DNA from: Azolla caroliniana
Lineage: Eukaryota > Polypodiophyta
Assembly: GCA_043228905.1 (NCBI GenBank)
Contig: JBHGNT010000012.1
Coordinates: 8,928,001 to 8,992,000 of the forward strand
Length of the DNA stretch: 64,000 nt
Direction: 5' to 3'
Shown: positions 22,016 to 33,065 of the stretch, one piece after another
How positions within the stretch are numbered: the stretch's first letter is position 1
How the letters are laid out: each line of letters begins with the position of its first letter
Notes under the pieces: generated by a model
Told to the model about the DNA's origin: nothing
Database searches by the model: none
Seen by the model: the letters and a program-made list of their open reading frames with translations, nothing else
Program-made: the position numbers and the translations under genes

Positions 22016-22585
22016 ATGGACTGCCAAGCACTTTTTAAAGTAGCGAAGAAGTGGCTAAGGCAACACGGCTTAGAGGGTTTCCTCACCATTATGGAGGCGC
22101 ACGGCACCGGGAGGTGGAGAAGATAGTCAAAGAAATCGATATGGAGCTGATTACTGAGGAAGCCATCCATGCGTTGATTGACCTTCCGGAAGGGGGAATC
22201 TATAATATCGATAATCCTACCCCGGAACAACTCCGAAAATATCTCGCAAGCAAGGCCTACCGGACATAGGGCGGCGAAGATCCTCTCTTTCGAGAGATTG
22301 CCCGTGTGCTCCATGAATTCGGACATGTATACCCTCGACCCCCATGCATGCCCCAGAATCGGGCCGGCTTAATCATAGCCACATATGAAGGCGTAAAGGT
22401 GGATTGGGCGGTACTGATTGCGGATGGCCTTTGTGCGGCCATCAACTTTGTCAGAGGCAAAGAGGGTCGGAAGATATGGATGGCAGTGGCGCAATGGCTC
22501 ACCCTATTGGCGCCACCTATCGAGCCCGTCAAGACCACGAAGCGGGGAAGGACAACCGAAGGAACCCCGAAAATGGCCTCGAAAT
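22016..22585 (+). pseudogene. Extra ORF 1 of Gypsy A, downstream of pol, family not recognised
   Basis: The ATG at 22016 opens a reading KVAKKWLRQHGLEGFL. A shift near 22110 and a TAG near 22267 break it, but coding continues to TGA 22583-22585 with AGLIIATYEGVKVDWAVLI (about 22362-22420). The same two blocks, in the same order and orientation relative to pol, occur in Gypsy C (WLTRHDLGGYL and AALIITAYRRRAIDWGIII at 49881-49450 minus), so this is a conserved retrotransposon gene rather than chance coding. No known domain is recognised. The position corresponds to that of env-like or accessory ORFs in other plant Gypsy groups. Confidence 0.6.
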
Positions 22586-22639
22586 GACAGCAGCTGTTGG
22601 CTTCTAAGGCAACCAAAGGGAAGGCGGCCAACACGGACC

Positions 22640-24302
22640 AGGCGGCAAAGGAGCGCGCCAATAGGAAGTGGTAGGCAGAAACGCAGGAGGAGCCACCGGT
22701 ACGGCCTATCAAGATCAGGCTTAGCCGATCGGTTCAACAAGCGCTGGACCCCTTGGCAGTGAAAATTAACATCGGGACTCAAGAGGAGGAAGCGGAGGAG
22801 AACAGATTGCCGAAGTGGTACACTACATAGAGGCGGAAGAGAAAGCGTAGATGGACCGGTTACTCGTCACAACCGGAGAACTAGAGACGGCCCGGTCAAG
22901 GATCCGGAGCCTAGAACAAGACTTGGACTTGGCCACAGAAAAATTGGCCAAAATGGCCTTAACCAGATCACAGCTCCAAGCACTGGTGACCCCAGTAGAT
23001 GTATAGAAGAAAGAAGCATCGGCACCTGTACATAGCAATAAGACCCCGGAGATGGAACCAGTCCCGAAGATAATGGCGGCGCAAGCAAAAGAGCTTGCTG
23101 AATTAAGAGATGAACTGGCCGCACAGGAAGCATTACGCACCCGAGAGCGGGACTTGAAGAAAGCGGCAAAAGAAGAACAACGAAAGACTGCTGAGAACCT
23201 CTGCTGCGCAGAAGAGAATCTGCGGAAAGCACATCAGGCCTACAACTGGTTGAAGGAGGAGAAAGAGAAGGCATTGCAAGAAAAGGAGAAGTTGCGACGG
23301 ATGGCGGAAATCGAGATCGAAAGGCTGAAAGAAGAACTCCGTCAGCAGAAGGACCGGGAAGACCGCGCCCGCCGGCAACTCAACCAAAACCTGAAGCAGA
23401 AGACCGATGATTTTGAGCACCTGCACCGGGACTACAAGCACCTGGATACGGAGCATAAGAAACAACAGGAGAAGATGGCAGAGCTCCGGTAGGAGGTACA
23501 TCAAGTTGAGACGGCGCTGGCGGAGGAATGGGTTGAAAGAACCACGTTGCTGGAGGAAGTCGCGCAAGAACGGATGGAGCTGCATAAGCAGCATTATGAA
23601 GAGAAGGAAAGAGCGATGATGATCTTGCAAAGTCTGCAAAAAACTTATCAAACCCAACTGTGACATTACCGGGAGCAGGAGATGGATACAATGGCACTCA
23701 TCAAGCAGTTGAGAGACGAACGGCAAGATGGGATTGGAGCGGATCTAGTTCATTGTCCAGGCATGGAGGAACAAGACCAAACGCTTGATTGACGAAAGCT
23801 CCGCACAATGGTGGGACAAATGGTCAAAGCACACAGCCGAGCTCCAGTTGCTACGAGCAGACGCGGAAAACCAGCAGAAGGAGGGCGACGACTGCTACAT
23901 GCTAACGAAGGAGGACTTCACCGCCGTAAGAGATGAGTTAGCCGAAGATTTTGTAACTCTGGCGGAGGAGCAGGCAGTAGTGGTCCGCCAACTTGTAGCC
24001 CAGCTAGATGATGATCGACTGGATGCTCAAATCCAGTTTGAGAGCTATGAGCGGACTAGGCTACCAAGAGAAGAAGCAAAGCAGGCAGCGACCGTCAACC
24101 TCAGCGATGAGGAGCCATCACCGGAGCAAGGAACGGACGACGACAAGGACGGGGCGAGTCAACTGGAGTCAAATCCGGCGGAGCAGCGAACGGAGGAATC
24201 ACCGCCACAACCGCCGGTACCGGGAGCCGAACAAACGCCCTCTCGGGCGCAACAATCGGAGGAGCCACAGCCACCACAACAACGACAGCCACAACAGCAA
24301 TA
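22640..24302 (+). pseudogene. Extra ORF 2 of Gypsy A: long coiled-coil protein
   Basis: Coding-like blocks in nearly one direction, broken by stops near 23005, 23490 and 23660. They give a long heptad-rich charged protein (for example KELAELRDELAAQEAL, EKEKLRRMAEIEIERLKEEL), ending in an acidic then Gln/Pro-rich tail (PPQQRQPQQQ) at the TAA near 24301. A segment before 22850 (INIGTQEEEAEEN) may belong to it. A long coiled coil suggests a structural or cargo-linking protein. Gypsy C has a similar region at 47142-49000. Confidence 0.6.
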
Positions 24303-24422
24303 ACCGAATTCCGAACAACCATTAGATACCCTAGAGCAGAGTATTCTAGATATCTTGGATGAAGGCTAAGGGCCGGATAGTGGGATTCGATGTACAAGGT
24401 ACTGTCCCACGGGCGTGCCATG

Positions 24423-24869
24423 TGTTACCCGGCCGACAAAGGAGCAGAGACCAAAGTGTGAAAGGGATGGTTATTCGGAATATATTTAATTAAGTAAAGT
24501 AGATTATAATTATGTAGAGAACGGATGGACCGGAATCGGTATGCCGATCCGGATCCGGACCGATTCCGAACAGGTGCCGGTTGGCACCGTTTTGTACGCA
24601 GCACCCATGACCTATATAAAGGCCCAGTTACAATGTAAAACTTTAACGGAGAATTAATATAAGCGTCTGGTTGTATCTTCATGTATTGATTACCGTTCTG
24701 TCTTAATTGTATATCTTACGCGTGTATTAAGTGAATGCCTTATTGCTAAGTAGCCAACTAAGTTGGATTAATCATTGTGTCTTAAGTTATCTCGCCGTAA
24801 CACCCCTTTGGTGAAGTGTCTTCCAGAGACACCCTGTGTTAGGCCATTGTCTGGCCCTAAGGATTAACA
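24423..24869 (+). repeat. Gypsy A 3' LTR
   Basis: 447 bp, beginning TGTTACCCGG and ending GGATTAACA. TATATAAA at 24613-24620 matches the 5' copy. About 16 substitutions and one single-base gap separate it from the 5' LTR by eye. It is followed by the target duplication GGTCC at 24870-24874. Confidence 0.93.
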
Positions 24870-25663
24870 GGTCCTGAGCGGTGAAGTTTAACTACGGTAT
24901 GTTCACACCAACAGGCAAGTTGCCGACATCTTCACCAAGCCGCTCGGATCGGACAAGTTGCAGCACTTCATCGAAATGCTTGGTGTTCAGCATCTCGACG
25001 TGCCGCACTTGAGGGGGAGAAGAAGGGGAAAAGACACTACCGAAATGGGCAAAGGCAAAGAAACTGTTTCTGGCATCGGTAAGGGAAGAACCGGAAGAGG
25101 GGGAGACAAGGAGGAAAAAGAAGCCGAGTCGATGAAGAAAGTTGGCACGTCCAAACAAGTCGGAATGAGTAGCAGTGGTGGCAAGGTCAAGGAGAACCCA
25201 ACCAACTTTCGGTGAACTGGCTGAAGAAGCCAAGGATGGAAGCAAGGCCAACACCTGGACGTGGTCTGATGTGGTGAAGGGCCTTAAACCAAAAGACGAG
25301 TCGGAGGATACCGATTCGGAAATGAGCTGGAACGATTCGGATCAACAGATGGATCCGGATGAACTGAATCAACTAGAGGCCAAGCAGACACGGATGCAGC
25401 GGAAGTCGATGCCATCGCGGAGGAACTGACGAATCGGCAAGCGCCGGAGTCACAACAGTGAAGGAGTTGAGGGCAGCCTATTGAGCAGACATGCCGACCG
25501 AGAAGGTTGAGGCACGCAGAACCAGAGGGGTCGTAGCAAATGGGACCGAACCGAACAAGGAGTGCGAGCAAGGCAGAGCGACGCCAGGAGAAGTCGGTTG
25601 GGAGAACCGACTGCCACAGAGGCTGACACTAGGATCCAACCTCAAGTTGAGCTTGAGGGGGAG
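24870..25663 (+). pseudogene. Copia B pol end and an unusual 3' spacer
   Basis: The RNase H tail interrupted at 7492 resumes (VHTNRQVADIFTKPLGSD) and ends near LDVPHL at about 25010, where TTGAGGGGGAG resembles a polypurine tract. Instead of the LTR, about 640 bp of further charged coding-like sequence follows (Gly/Lys/Arg/Glu-rich). A second TTGAGGGGGAG then stands directly before the LTR at 25664. The spacer may be captured or internally duplicated sequence; no domain is recognised. Confidence 0.75.
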
Positions 25664-26057
25664 TGTTGAGCGGCAAGCTCAACTGGAGCCAGATCGGTTG
25701 AATAACTCTGAGCCGGCAAGCGAGACGGATCGGTAAGCCGTGAGCAACCGAGCCGGCAAGCAACAGAGTTGGGGAGCTGGGGAGCCGGTTAGCCAGATCC
25801 AATCAGTAACCGAAAGCCTAGTATTAGTTTAGACTACTAGGCAGTTATAGTCTAGTAGTAAGTGTTAGGTGCTCGTGTGAGCATTGAAGTACGCGGTACT
25901 TCTATCACTCCCATGAGGACTTGTATAAATAGTGCTACTGAGCACAGTTGTATACACACAGAGTGATTATATTGTTTTAAATATAGCTTTTACGTTCTGC
26001 TCTCTCTGTCTCTCCCATGTACTCTGTGTATTCTCTACTTTCTCTGTATTGTTACAG
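25664..26057 (+). repeat. Copia B 3' LTR
   Basis: It begins TGTTGAGCGG after GCTTGAGGGGGAG. TATAAATA lies at 25924-25931. It follows the 5' LTR closely to about TTCTCTACTTTCT, then ends TTGTTACA, about 20 bases shorter than the 5' copy. The exact right edge is uncertain by a few bases. Confidence 0.82.
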
Positions 26058-26621
26058 GAATGGAAACCTAAACCATTAGAGGTCGAAAGAAGAGCCTTGA
26101 TCTTGGACCTTGATAAAGTCCTGATGAGTGTGCGATATAGGACACCAAGGAGGGACACAAATCAATTTCTGGAATGGGTTGTGCAATACTTTGATTTGTT
26201 TATTTGGAGTGAAAAACCACGTACAGATGTGTGGAAGTGTGTAGAAAGCTTCTTCCCGAAGTGGTGACAACATTTCAAGGGTCAGTGGACATGAGAGAAT
26301 TGTGAGGGGAAGGATGTTGCAAGATTCAAAAGACGTTATGATTTTTGGGACACTTGGCCAGATTATAATGGCGACAATACGTTGATTTTGGATACAGAAC
26401 ATTTCTAACATTACTTCAACATTCACAGATACTGTCTCATTCTACCCGATGAAATGCCTAAACACTATTTGGTGAAAACATTGAGCCGCCAACTAGCTAC
26501 ATGGTTGTGAACTCCATACCGAGCTCGGTATGCAGATCATATATGTAGAGAAGTTCCACTGACTAGCAAGAGGTTAGCTATTTATAGGCGATTTGAAGAC
26601 ATTGGCAATGGGATGTTATAA
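26058..26621 (+). pseudogene. FCP1/SCP-like HAD phosphatase fragment
   Basis: The reading opens with a basic lead-in and ALILDLDKVLMSVRY at about 26094-26140. DLDKV fits the DxDx(T/V) nucleophile motif of the FCP1-homology HAD phosphatases that dephosphorylate RNA polymerase II tails and other proteins. FLEWVVQYFDLFIWSEKPR matches the helix-strand segment with the Trp-Ser of motif II. After a stop at about 26263 and a frame change, NTLILDTEHF (about 26373) aligns with the acidic motif III region. Further stops are TAA about 26404 and TGA about 26509; the reading ends at TAA near 26620. It directly abuts the Copia B 3' LTR, so Copia B may have landed in this gene. Confidence 0.6.
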
Positions 26622-27007
26622 ATATGTAATTTGATACCACTTAATCAATGAAGAATTAAATTGCTTGTTTTGAGTAACTTATCTACTATGTAATTTTAAG
26701 AGTATGTTTAGGATTGCTGATTTCATGATAGTGCTTTTTCTTAAAATTATGCACACTATTTTAACTTGTACACGGTTCACTTGTAAATCTGTATCTCAGA
26801 AAGAAGAACCCTAAACGATATTATTAAGTTGTATATCAGAAAGAAGATTGTATATAAAAATGACACACGATTTTGTTGAGAAAGAAGCACAAAAACTAGA
26901 CTGTATATCAAAAAGAAAACTCCTAAACAGGTCCATTAAACTGTTTATTTGCAATACATGTGCTTTGTTTGTTTTACAAGAAAACTGGTAATTGCTACTT
27001 GTAGCTA
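26622..27007. other. AT-rich spacer between two convergent pseudogenes
   Basis: About 380 bp with repeated short phrases (ATATCAGAAAGAAGA, CCTAAAC) and no supported coding. It separates the 3' ends of the phosphatase-like and transposase-like genes. Confidence 0.5.
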
Positions 27008-28760
27008 CAAACTCCATGGCATACTGTTGTAAATACATTCATACACATTAGCACTAACTATGTATAAACCTGAGCAGCTATTCAATTGCGACATTGGGAC
27101 ATTGTTGCTCTTGACCAAATGAGAGTACATGCACACCACTGGTTTGTCTTCTAGTAGCCTATACACATAAGCGTAATCATCTAGTCTTGCATAAAAAATA
27201 CCTTCGATGTAGAATGGCCCGGTAGATACAACATTTCCCCAAGCATCTAATATATTCTGCGTTGCACACTGTTTACTAACCATGCACTTCAATATATAGA
27301 AATCAGCACCCTCTGAATTGCCTTCTTCTGCATTTACAGCGAAATTATCCCAAACATTTAAGTCATCACTCAAAGTATCTCCATGTCCTTGATATGTGAA
27401 GTTAGCATTCCTTTCTGTTTCTCCATCAACTGCTTCCTTATCATTCAATGTATGATACTCCCAATTCTGAATATATGCTTTGTTTAAACAATACCTCCAA
27501 TTTCCTTGCACACAATGTAAGCAAAAACAAGTTAATTCTCTAACCGCAATACAATGACCATCCAGCCTAGAATAACCGCGAAGAGCATGGAGAGATCTCA
27601 ATTTGGTAATTCCTTGGCACTCCCAGGTCTTCTCCCTATTTACTTCATCTATCTTCACTTCCCAAAATTCACGTTTGTTATCTCGGACCTGCGAAGAATA
27701 AACACCAGTTGCACTCGTTGACATATTAACTCTTAAAATTTCAACTACATGTGTTGCACAATTCATCTACACACCATCTGCCTTTAGTTGTTCATGGGTA
27801 AGTGCCCGCTTTATAACAAGACGTGCACCATCATGTTCACCTTTACCATGACCAGACCCAAAAAAATTCCATCTCATCTCCAAACCTGTTATAGCAAGAT
27901 ACCTCCCCACAAAATAAAATGGACATCTAGCCTTGATTTGTGACGCAACTCCATTAGACTAGACCCAATGTTGAGTAAACTCCAAACATTTAGCTAATAA
28001 TCATTTCCAATGTAAGTTAAAACAATGTTGGATGAACAAGGTATCATGCTTCTTATCATCAGAAATAAAAAAATGAATTACTTTTTTAACATCACCTGAA
28101 ACTCGAAAATATGTTATGTGCACAAAAATGGTAATACCTACACTGGACACCAATGCATAGATTGAATTTCATTCTGCTACGTGAAATTATAATTCTCTGC
28201 GAAATCTACTACCGAGACTACTACATCATTTGGAAAATCAGATATGCAAGTCTTAAACTGATGGGCTTGCCATGAATAAATGAAGTTGTGTTTAATGAAC
28301 TTTCCTAGAGATACTACAAATAGAGACGTCAAATCACTTGGTTTAAGCGACTTCCTAACTAGATGCTTTCTTTTACACACCTTTCCTTTGAAATTGGTGT
28401 CAACTGACTCAAATAACTTGACAGAGATTAATACTAGTAGAGATGTTATGTTTGCATTAAGACCATCACAATCAACTAGCTCCTTTATCGATGGATCATT
28501 TAATATTCAATAAAGTACTACCTTCTTGTCTTGATTGCTGATGTGCTTGGTTTGAACATTGAAATAGATTACAACCTTTCTCTCTATGATAGTAGTCTCA
28601 TTATTTCCATTCTCAGTGATATTTAGACCTATATCACAACCAATACTATCTTTACCTTTACTCAATGTGGCTTTCATATCCTTCAACAATTGATGATGTT
28701 TTCTTTTTTTTTCTGCCCAATACTTTTGTATTGCTTGTTATGTCCTGATAGTGTCATCCC
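27008..28760 (-). pseudogene. DDE-like transposase pseudogene (DFAENY / ASQ / FGSGHGKG family)
   Basis: Read on minus from about 28760 to 27008, with stops and shifts between 28200 and 27770. Blocks in order: basic N-terminal part (QLLKDMKATLSKGKDS), FPNDVVVSVVDFAENYNF (about 28200-28240), NEIQSMHW, FISDDKKHDTLFIQHCF (about 28030), SNGVASQIKARCPFYF (about 27930), FFGSGHGKGEHDGARLV (about 27850), then a Cys-rich CFCLHCVQGNWRYCLNKAYI (about 27480-27540) and a C-terminal globular part. I recognise this motif series from uncharacterised transposase-like proteins of animals and lower plants, where the middle motif usually reads SDG; here it is SNG, which may remove an active-site Asp. It is a different family from the transposase at 14268. 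Confidence 0.6.
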
Positions 28761-28914
28761 TATCCTGATGATCATTGACGGGTAATTCTAAACACCCTCC
28801 TTCCCCTTCCATTTGGCTTGACGGGTTTAAACCCTAATTTTCCCGAAAAAAAGACACGTATTAAAGATGGCTATGGGCAACAACAATACACAAAAATATT
28901 CCGCAACACACAAG

Positions 28915-29960
28915 ATTATACACAACAATACACAAGATAATTTAATAGACAGAATAGTTGTTCAAATCCAAGACCATACAGTGGCAGTAATCTAGGGCCG
29001 AATAGTGGTAGACACTGAGTGTAGAATGGCAGCAGTGGAGGAGTGAACTCCATTTGATCGAACAATTTTGACAATCCAGGACCGAACAATAGCGGTAACT
29101 GAGTGTAGAATGATGGCAATGGAGGAGTGAATTCTGTCGGATCGAACAGTGGCAGATGATGCTTGGAACACAATGACGACAACTTAGTGTAGAATGGCAG
29201 TAGTGGAGAAGGAGTGAACTCCTTCGGATTGAAAAGTGGCAGCAATACACCACCGAACAATAGTGGCAACTAAGTGTAGAATGATGGCAATGGATGAGTG
29301 AACTCCGTCAAATCGAAAAGTGGCAACAATCCAGGACTGAACAGTAGCAGCATCTAAGTATAGAATGATGGCAATGGAGGAGTGAACTTTGTCAAATCGA
29401 ACAGTGGCAGATGATGCTTGGAATGCACAGTGACAACAACTGAGAGTACAATGGTAGCAATGGAGGAGTGAAATCCCTCGGATCGAAAAGTGGCAACAAT
29501 ACACAACCGAACAGTAGCGACAACTAAGTGTAGAATGATGGCAATGGACATGAGTGAACTCCGTCAAATCGAAAAGTGGTAGCAATCCAGGACTAGTCAC
29601 CGAATAGTAGTGGCAATTGAGGAGTCAACTCCGTCAGATCGAACAGTGACAGATGATGCTTGGAACGCACAATGATGGCAATTGAGAGTAGAATGGTGGT
29701 AGTGGAGGAGCTAACTCCGTCGAATCGAAAAGTGGCAGCAATATACAACCTTCACAGTAGCGGCAACTGAGTGTAGAGTGGTTGCAATGGAGGAGTGAAC
29801 TTGGTAGATGATGCTTGGACTGAACAGTGGTGGCAACTGAGTGTAGAATGGTGGCAATGGAGTAGTGAACTCCGTCAGATCGAATAGTGGCAGATGATAC
29901 TAGGACCACACAGTGCCGGTAACTGAGTGTAGAATGGTGGCAATGGAGGAGTGGACTCGA
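28915..29960. repeat. Degenerate tandem repeat, about 1 kb
   Basis: A complex array built from recurring phrases: GAGTGAACTCCGTC(A/G)GATCGAA, AGTGGCAG(A/C), GATGATGCTTGGAA, CAACTGAGTGTAGAATG, GTGGCAATGGAGGAGTG. The phrases return about every 90 bp, with alternating sub-units giving a longer period. Copies differ by many substitutions. Long open frames on minus are products of the repeat and are not taken as genes. Confidence 0.75.
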
Positions 29961-30461
29961 TAGGGTTTAGCCACAGTGGTAGTAATCTAAGCCAGATTAC
30001 TCAACCAAAGATGGCCCACGTGATGTGGCAAAGGATCATGCATAATGGACCTAGGAATTCAATATATAATTTATGGTGCACATGTCAATTTATGCTGCAC
30101 GTTTATGTTGCACATTTATGGTGCTCATTTATATAATTAAAACTCTGAACTATTTTCAATGGTAGCTTTTTGCAAAAATGACTATTTATCAATGGTAGCT
30201 TTTTGCATAGCTAATTAGCTATGTCAAGGACATAGCTAATTGTTTCCACTCATGCTTTCACCCATATATAATATACGTAATAGAGAAACTCAACAACGCA
30301 TACGCCACAATGTATACTACAAAAATTATATTAATAATAAAAACAAACCGATGTTGATACAGTGCTCTCGGCCCCCTTTTTATAGGTGACTAGAGAGACT
30401 ATTCCAAGATAATACACTTGCCTATTCGACAAGAACCTACAATTACCTTAACTGTTCTATT
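29961..30461. other. AT-rich region with short repeats, no gene seen
   Basis: It contains TTTATG(G/T)TGCACAT-like units (30060-30125), two copies of CAATGGTAGCTTTTTGCA (about 30159 and 30199) and TAGCTAATTAGCTA at about 30216, the same palindrome that clusters at 2309-2545. It could be the far end of an old element beginning near 2309. Confidence 0.45.
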
Positions 30462-31011
30462 TGTTGGGAAATCGATCCCTCCGGATGGGGATCGGATGAG
30501 CCGAAGGAAGAAATCAAACCAGATGGATCCAATAGTTATCCAACTAGTGTGAATCAGTAGTAGGGACATATTAGTAAATATGTTTGGATGCGCCTATTGA
30601 GGCTATGCTTGTAAATAGCCCAAAAGTTATATGAGTATGAATAACTAGGGAAAATTTTATCGTATGTAGGTTGTTCTTGTTTAGTTGTTGCGTATTATTG
30701 TACAGAGTGTGAGACAAGGTGAGAGAGAGAGAGAGAGAGAGATACCAAAAGTTGTATTTGTTGTAACCGCCGGTTGGCAAAGACACAGAGCTCGAGGTTA
30801 TTGCCTCTGAGTCTCTCATTTTAGCCTTCCTCTCTCATATAGTGAACCTGTTTAGAGTCTACCAACTCCCATGGTTTGTCCTCTTGAGGTTTTCTACGTT
30901 AACGTATAGTGTTGTCTCTTTCCTGTGTAAGTGTATCAATCTCTACTTTCTATTTTGTTTCTTCCATTTTACGGTTGAATGTCGGTTGTGGCCAGAGAAG
31001 GATTCCTCACA
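30462..31011 (+). repeat. Copia C 5' LTR
   Basis: It begins TGTTGGGAAATC and ends near CCTCACA. A (GA)n run lies at about 30722-30743. The following CTAGTATCAAAGCG is a decayed form of the initiator tRNA-Met primer site TGGTATCAGAGCG. Confidence 0.8.
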
Positions 31012-31057
31012 AACTAGTATCAAAGCGAAGTTCTAAATTTCGAACAAACAAAGTGAA

Positions 31058-33027
31058 ATGGAAGATTCATTCGGAGGCATGTAGAAGCTCCCTATCTCCA
31101 ACTACTCAGTTTGGAAGTCGAAGATGAGGAACATGCTAGTGGTCAAAGATCTTTGGCTTCCAGTACAGTTCGGAGATAAAATACCGGACAAGATTGATAT
31201 CGTAACCTGGGAGGTAATGCACATGAAGACAACGCCATACATTTGATTCTTCATTAACATGAATCTCTACAACTTCTATGAAGAGAACAAGGTTCATGAG
31301 ATCTGGGAGATTATTGGCATTATGTTGGAGCAGAAGAATGTCGTGAATCGAGTCTTAGTATTTCGAAAAATAGTGAGACTCAGGTATCAGGATGGCACCA
31401 ATATGGCAGAGCATATGAACGCCATGCACGGGATAATAAACTAGAATACCTTGCTCGAAGTACCTCTAGCTGGCGACGTATTGGCATTGTTGTTGCTCAG
31501 ATCCCTTCCAGATAGCTGGGAGACAGTAGTCATCACACTAGGCAATGTCGGACCAGAAGGGGAGCACTTATCCCTGGCAAGAGTAAAATCGATCTTGCTG
31601 GACGAGGAGGCTCGTCGGAAGGACAAGGAGGCAATTTCTAACCCAAAGGCCCTAGTCACGAAAAGTGATACACATAGAGGGAGAGGCCGAAACAGGAGTC
31701 CCCGGAACCGAGAGAAGTCAAGAACAAGGTCAATGTCAAGGGGAGGCCCACATGATTCTACCGTGGGAAGCCAGGGCACTTCCAGAAGAATTGTCGACAC
31801 TTTTGAAAGGAAAAAGGGGGAGCTGACAATGCCGACTTGAAGAAGAGTTCAGAATGAAAGGGAAGGTGGGCAATAAGGACAAGTGAGGAGGAATTGATGG
31901 TCATTTGTGAGCAGAATGAAGCGAACCTTGTTGACGATGAATCGACTTGGGTGGTCAATTTGGGAGCATCGTTCCACCTAACCCCCGACCGGAAGTGCTT
32001 CTCATCATACAAGACAGGAGACTATGGCCTTGTAAGGATGGGAAATAGAGGTGCGTGCCAAATTGTCGGCATCGATAATGTGTGTGCCTGGTAACGTCAA
32101 TTGGGTGTCGACTAGTACTGAAATATGTCTGAAACATTCTAGAGGTTCGACTGAACCTTATATCAGCCGGTCGGCTGGATGACGAAGGCTACACGGATAG
32201 CATCTGAAACAGAGTCATGAAGTTCAACAAAGGGAGCCTGATTGTGGCCGGAGCAAAGAGGATCAACACTCTATATCTTATGCAAGCTCGGATATGTTCA
32301 TGGGAAGCAAATATGGGAGTCGACACTGTCATTTGTGGTACAAGCAACTGTGTCACATGAGTGAGAAGGGGATGCAAAGACTTACCGAAGATGACCTCAT
32401 TCCGGAGGTAAAGAACATGCAGCTGGAGAGATGTGCACCGATTGTTTGGCCGGCAAGGAAAACAAAACCTCTTTTCAGTCGAGACCACCAACGAGGAGGA
32501 AGGCACCGCTTGAACTCGTGCATAACGATCTATGCTCTGTGGACACGAAGTCACATGCTAGATCGCAGTACTTCGTGACCTTCATAGATGATCATAGCTG
32601 GAAGTTGTGGGTCTCCTTGCTAAAGACGAAGGACTAGGAACCGTCCGTCTTCAAGGAGTTTTATGCAACAGTAGAAAGAGAAACTGGTCGGAAGCTAAAA
32701 AGCAATCCGAGCGGACAATGGCGGAGAATACCAAGGATAATTCGGAAGAAGGCAATCCGGCTCGAGTATACCGTGTCGAAGACACCAAAACACAATGGGT
32801 TAGCCAAGAGAATGAACCGGGCCATCATGGAGAGGGTTTGGAGTATGCTTGCACATGCCAAGTTGTCCAAGATGTTCTGGACAACGATGTACATGATAAA
32901 CAGATCACCCTTAGCACCCTTGGACGGAGATATACTACAGAGAATGTGAACCGACAAAGACATTTCTTACAAACATGTAAAGGTGTTCAGTTGTCTTGCC
33001 TATGTGCATATCGCAAAGGAAAAATGG
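31058..33027 (+). pseudogene. Copia C gag, protease and integrase remnant
   Basis: The ATG at 31058 opens MEDSFGGM, followed by gag (SNYSVWKSKMRNMLVVKDLW). Several stops and shifts follow (31081, about 31243, 31441). The knuckle is largely destroyed near 31760, the protease motif reads VVNLGASFHLTPD (about 31952, where VIDSGAS is expected), and integrase follows (LWYKQLCHMSEKGMQRL near 32334, HNDLCSVDTKSHA, FIDDHSWKLW). The catalytic DSG of the protease is lost and the frame is broken many times, so the copy is old. Confidence 0.85.
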
Positions 33028-33065
33028 TGTCGTGAGAATCCGTCACTATGTGCGGATCGTGAGAC

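Larger units (their letters stand above)
7493..24869 (+). mobile_element. Gypsy A: Ty3/Gypsy retrotransposon with an extra 3' ORF region, split by a DNA transposon
   Basis: LTRs of 448 and 447 bp (7493-7940, 24423-24869) bound gag, protease, RT, RNase H and integrase in Gypsy order, then nearly 2.8 kb between the integrase stop and the 3' LTR holding two more ORF regions. By eye the LTRs differ at about 16 positions, near 96 percent identity, so the insertion is older than Copia F. A 7.9-kb DNA transposon sits in gag at 9487-17413. Gene order, the acidic proline-rich gag N-terminus and the extra ORFs recall Tat-type Gypsy elements, but assignment needs an RT tree. Confidence 0.93.
3046..26057 (+). 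mobile_element. Copia B: Copia retrotransposon split by Gypsy A
   Basis: A second Copia family with LTRs beginning TGTTGAGCGG at 3046 and 25664. Between them are gag, protease, integrase, RT and RNase H in Copia order. At 7493 the element is interrupted inside the RNase H coding region by Gypsy A, and the same reading resumes at 24870. The 3' LTR is shorter than the 5' LTR at its end, and no matching target duplication was found (CTCAG before, GGAAT after). All coding parts are degenerate. Confidence 0.88.
30462..33027 (+). mobile_element. Copia C: 5' half of a Copia element, cut by Gypsy B
   Basis: A 5' LTR followed by gag, protease and integrase coding up to VFSCLAYVHIAKEKW. At 33028 Gypsy B begins. 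After it, 43225-43268 continues the same reading (KLNPKTRPCIFLAYR), which the related elements place exactly there (AKDRRGKLDPKTRPCIFLGY). The rest of the element is missing. It is a diverged relative of Copia D and Copia E. Confidence 0.87.

Noticed and set aside
28916-29909. Cys/His-rich ORFs on the minus strand
   Set aside because: They arise from translating a tandem repeat in phase; no non-repetitive flanking protein sequence is present.
30720-30745. (GA)n run as a regulatory element
   Set aside because: Similar dinucleotide runs occur at the same place in most Copia LTRs here and vary in length; no specific role can be supported.
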